From NCBI GenBank assembly GCA_030374805.1, contig JARGSG010000189.1, positions 1,240,001 to 1,304,000 of the forward strand: a stretch of DNA of 64,000 bases, given 5' to 3'. The DNA is from Gracilaria gracilis. Lineage: Eukaryota; Rhodophyta; Florideophyceae; Gracilariales; Gracilariaceae. This document shows, one piece after another, positions 60,951 to 64,000 of this stretch. How positions within the stretch are numbered: the stretch's first letter is position 1; each line of letters begins with the position of its first letter. The notes under the pieces were generated by a model, which was not told the DNA's origin, ran no database searches, and was given only the letters and a program-made list of their open reading frames with translations. The position numbers were made by a program, and so were the translations under genes.

Positions 60951-62729
60951 TTAGCCAAATTGATACACACGTCCTTCTTTTCTCAAAGGTATAATACCAT
61001 CCGGAAACATCCGATATAGGCCGGTAATGTACATGATAGCATTCTCAAGTCGTTTGTGAATCACCTCACGATCTGCTTCCGTGAGGTAAACGACAGATTC
61101 TCGATACTTCATAAAACATGTTGTCTGCGTGAAGCTACAATTACGTTCAAATCCGTGCTCAGGTTCGTGGAAACTATATCTCAGTCCAGAGTTACCTCCG
61201 CTCGCATAGTAGTATCGCACATATCGCCATGGGAAAATTTCGAAAAGTGCACCAGCTGTTGGCATGAAAACGGTGTTCACCATGTTCGCCCCATGAATTC
61301 CAACTGCAAGCCCAATAGACTGCAACTGATTCAATTGCTCTTTGAACGTCATGGCGCCGCTCGTGCGAATATGCTTGTATTCCACACCATGCTTTTTGCA
61401 AAGCTCTTCCAAAGTGTTTTCGAGCCACATTTTACCGCTGGGCGTGAGTCGACGTTTTGACCGAGGTGATCTCTCCAGAAAACCAACCCTACGAGGCGGT
61501 AAACGAATGTGCTCAAACTGCTCAACACCATTTATGACAGACGTGGCGATAGAACCCAGCCCTGTTTCGGTGAGTACCGCGTTGCGCAGCCACAGCGCGT
61601 CTTGCGGAACTACTGGCCAATGGGAATCAGTAACCAGTTCTTCGGGTCGCCAGACCGGAGTATCGTTGAAAAAAGGAAACGCGTCGATTCTAGCTTCTCG
61701 CCCGAGCAAAATGCCCCTCCTAATGCATTGATAATCGCGTAAGTAGTCGTAACGTATCTTCGACACGCTGATGGACTTGCCCACCTGTCGCTCGAGGTAT
61801 GGTAAGGTGTTGTTTCGTATCCCAACATGCCATTGTTGATTGTATTTATATCCAGAACGGAAGAGAACATCAATATGTTTGATCTGATCGGCATCCGGGA
61901 CAAAAATATGGAGATTGCGAATGACATACATGATGAAGTTCCATATCCGATTGTAATGACAGATGTTGTAAGACCAGTTGTACTTGGGAACAATGATTGC
62001 GAATTCAGACTGCCAACCCACAGCATGATGTCTAGGATTTGTGTAAGTCTTTGATGCTACGTATTGCTCCCAGTGTTGCCATGAGTAAAACACTTCTTTT
62101 CCGTACATGCTGGCGACGTAGCGATTTCGAAAGGCAGCACACGATTCATTAAGACCTGTGTGCGATGCCTCATGCAACTGCTGGTCCTCAACGGAAAGCA
62201 CTTGACATCTGGACGTACCGCGTGGTTCAAACGACAGGAGGTTCTTCATGCTTCGGCCGTACAGGCACAGTGGACGCGCAGAGTAGCACAGTGCTCGGCT
62301 GTTCATCTGCCAGAAGGAGGCCGGGTCGCCTTTGTGCAGAGTTCTGTTGACGGCATCCGGCATGCCCAGCGCGAAGCATCGCTCGGATCCAGTGGCGTAC
62401 AAGTCGGGTGAGGGGGGGTCGGGTTCTGGCGGGCAGTCACGGTCTTCATGGCGCCACAAATTCACAGACTGCTCTACCTTTGCAAGGCCCTGCGGCGTGA
62501 ATGGGGAGATGTGCGACTTGGATCGGTGGGCTGAACTGTCTGGTACGACATCCGGCTGCGTCAAGTGGTACAGGTAGTTGAATTGGCGGAAGGCAACTAC
62601 CAGACATGAAATGAAACAGAGAAAGCCGACGTAGGAAAGGAAGCGAGGCGAGAGTCTGGGTGGGCGTTTGAGGGGCAGGAAAAGCTTTGCAGCTTTGGCA
62701 TGAGCGCGAAAGCGAAGCTTAGCCGCCAT
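60951..62729 (-). CDS. Glycosyltransferase family 61 (DUF563), type II membrane protein
   Basis: 592 aa from ATG 62729. Basic cytosolic tail, then one membrane segment at about 29-47 (FLSYVGFLCFISCLVVAF), a stem region, and the GT61 catalytic part: WNFIMYVIRNLHIF, LLGREARIDAFPFFND, PPRRVGFLERSPRSKRRL, then QLQSIGLAVGIHGANMVNTVFMPTAGALFEIFPW, the GT61 hallmark (vgvHGAgl.n..f...g....e..P). Members add xylose or arabinose in plants and O-GlcNAc in animals (EOGT). Golgi or ER lumen location is inferred; the donor is unknown. Confidence 0.87.
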   Translation of the reverse strand: MAAKLRFRAHAKAAKLFLPLKRPPRLSPRFLSYVGFLCFISCLVVAFRQFNYLYHLTQPDVVPDSSAHRSKSHISPFTPQGLAKVEQSVNLWRHEDRDCPPEPDPPSPDLYATGSERCFALGMPDAVNRTLHKGDPASFWQMNSRALCYSARPLCLYGRSMKNLLSFEPRGTSRCQVLSVEDQQLHEASHTGLNESCAAFRNRYVASMYGKEVFYSWQHWEQYVASKTYTNPRHHAVGWQSEFAIIVPKYNWSYNICHYNRIWNFIMYVIRNLHIFVPDADQIKHIDVLFRSGYKYNQQWHVGIRNNTLPYLERQVGKSISVSKIRYDYLRDYQCIRRGILLGREARIDAFPFFNDTPVWRPEELVTDSHWPVVPQDALWLRNAVLTETGLGSIATSVINGVEQFEHIRLPPRRVGFLERSPRSKRRLTPSGKMWLENTLEELCKKHGVEYKHIRTSGAMTFKEQLNQLQSIGLAVGIHGANMVNTVFMPTAGALFEIFPWRYVRYYYASGGNSGLRYSFHEPEHGFERNCSFTQTTCFMKYRESVVYLTEADREVIHKRLENAIMYITGLYRMFPDGIIPLRKEGRVYQFG

Positions 62730-63625
62730 GAAAAGCGGGGAGCGAAACGAAACGAAAGCGCGAATGGTGAAAAGTTAGAAAGTTAGTTGGCGATAGTGAA
62801 CAAGGGGAAAGAAGCGGAAGCTCAAATGAAGAAGAAGCTGACGATATGCATTCGAAACTGAGCGAAGTGAACGGCATGAACGCGTCGTTGAGAACGTCAC
62901 CAAGCGCGGAAGGGGGGGTGGGCGTGTTCACCTGGTGAACACGTGGATGAAAGCAATGCGAGTGGCGGTGCGCACAACAAACACACAGCAGCCCTTTTTT
63001 CTTTTAAATTTAAGCGGCATCATGCGTGTCATGGGATCCTCTCGAGAGCGCCGCCAATCACAGCGCCAGCTGCGCGCTGCACGCGGAGCAGCAACGCACC
63101 GTCTTGATTGGCGTGAACGCACTGATCGACAGCGCGCATTCCTATAAACGCGTGTCCAACGAGTACACGTACACCACGCGTATCCGTTGTATTCCATATT
63201 CAACGCGACGAGGCGCGTGGATAGCTTCTACTACGTCGTGACGTGATTCCCGAGCTGCTGAGACTCGCGAGCAAGTAGCGGCGGAAACGTTGGCTTAGTG
63301 GAGCGCCTTCGCTCTCGCTCTAAGCTGCGGCAGCTACGAGTGGCGCGCTTGTACGGCGGGCAGGCGAGAGCCTTGTACCGCGCGCGCGCACGCGCACCAT
63401 TGGCTCAGCTGTGCTCTCTCGATACTCGCCCCGTGGCTTGAACCGCCGCACCACCTCCCACTCCGTCCCTTGAGTCATAGCTCGCATATCTTACCGCGCC
63501 GAACCCGACGTTGCAACCGTCCGCCCGTACCGTCCACTTCTCGCTTTGTCGCTGTGTGCCGCCGTCAGTACGCGCCCTCAAATGGCACTGCTCGCGTCGC
63601 GCTCGCTCAGCTGAAGCTTGTCACC
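62730..63625. other. Divergent promoter region (GT61 / NAK kinase)
   Basis: 896 bases with no protein-like ORF; CCAAT words near 63054 and 63106 (CCAATCA / tgattgg) are the only motif I note. Confidence 0.45.
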
Positions 63626-64000
63626 ATGTTCAAATCTCTCCTCAAGGCCGCGCAGTCCCTTGAACGGGGAATGGACTCTGCCTTCTCCAATGCCCCTGCT
63701 TCGCACAACGCCTTCAAGAACGCCACTTTGACCATTGCTGGCATATCTGTGCGTCTGGGATCTGTGTTTGCAGAAGGAGGTTATTCGTTTATTCACGTGG
63801 CTACTCCTTTGTCGTCTAATGTCTCAAAGAACACCAGATATGCTGTCAAGCGTCTATCTTGCGCAGAGGATGAATCGAAACGTCAGGCTCATCAGGAGAT
63901 CGACTTTCTGCGAAAACTGCCTCCACATCGCAACATTGTCAAGTTTTACGATGCTATTTTTCATCAGGGACATGCGTTTTTGTTGTTTGAACTAGTAGAT
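63626..64000 (+). CDS. NAK-family Ser/Thr kinase (AAK1/GAK-like), N-terminal part
   Basis: Starts at ATG 63626 (caccATGttc) and runs open to the window edge (125 codons). After a ~40-residue leader the kinase N-lobe begins: VRLGSVFAEGGYSFIHVATPL (the GGYSFI loop is typical of NAK kinases, in place of GxGxxG), TRYAVKRLSC with the catalytic Lys, RQAHQEIDFLRKLPPHRNIVKFYDA, and FLLFELVD at the hinge. NAK kinases phosphorylate adaptor subunits in clathrin coat cycling; GAK also carries a J-domain, which would lie beyond the edge. Confidence 0.82.
   Translation, partial: MFKSLLKAAQSLERGMDSAFSNAPASHNAFKNATLTIAGISVRLGSVFAEGGYSFIHVATPLSSNVSKNTRYAVKRLSCAEDESKRQAHQEIDFLRKLPPHRNIVKFYDAIFHQGHAFLLFELVD

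Overview
This is nuclear DNA from a eukaryote. The genes are monocistronic, lie on both strands, have Kozak-like ATG contexts and are mostly uninterrupted. I can place three short spliceosomal introns (82, 101 and 151 bp; donors GTAAGT or GTACGT; one has a TACTAAC branch site). The gene set combines an iojap/RsfS protein with a transit-like N-terminus, an SPX phosphate transporter, a YHM2-type carrier, MSH4, GT61 and GT92 glycosyltransferases and piggyBac and LINE debris. With compact, intron-poor genes and GC-rich islands, this points to a photosynthetic eukaryote, most likely a florideophyte red alga of the Chondrus type. The species is an inference.

Layout. 0-6 kb: a PPPDE (DeSI-like) peptidase cut by the window edge, a METTL25-like methyltransferase nearly touching a convergent unknown gene, then LINE relics in inverted orientation. 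6.5-17.5 kb: three minus-strand genes (GYF-domain protein, SPX-SLC13 transporter, PH + AGC kinase). 18.8-25.2 kb: a small ORF, a MESD-like ER protein ending KSEL, a two-exon RsfS/iojap gene and a large Sel1-like helical-repeat protein. 25.8-28.9 kb: two-exon MSH4.

28.9-34.2 kb: the most informative locus. A secreted-protein gene with an HEHG motif is interrupted by a 3,234-bp piggyBac element bounded by TTAA. The element carries a transposase with one nonsense codon and a convergent accessory ORF with a P2X7-tail-like motif. The host gene has a separate in-frame TGA, and a diverged fragment of it lies just downstream.

34.6-48 kb: a GT92 glycosyltransferase, then mostly gene-poor DNA. It includes very GC-rich islands, two low-complexity proteins, a gag-like relic and three consecutive long foldback hairpins (44.6-45.1 kb). 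48.6-64 kb: gene-dense again, with a PWI-like SR protein, a two-exon JMJD7-like hydroxylase, a YHM2-like carrier, a DEDDy exonuclease, two tail-to-tail paralogous Cys-rich secreted proteins of identical length, a GT61 glycosyltransferase, and the start of a NAK-family kinase running off the right edge.

Most genes are housekeeping (RNA processing, phosphate, signalling, glycan synthesis) and do not form an operon-like system. The unusual material is the piggyBac locus, the hairpin cluster, the paralogous secreted pair and a recurrent 11-mer TACCAACGGTA in intergenic DNA. No tRNA, rRNA or CRISPR was found by eye.
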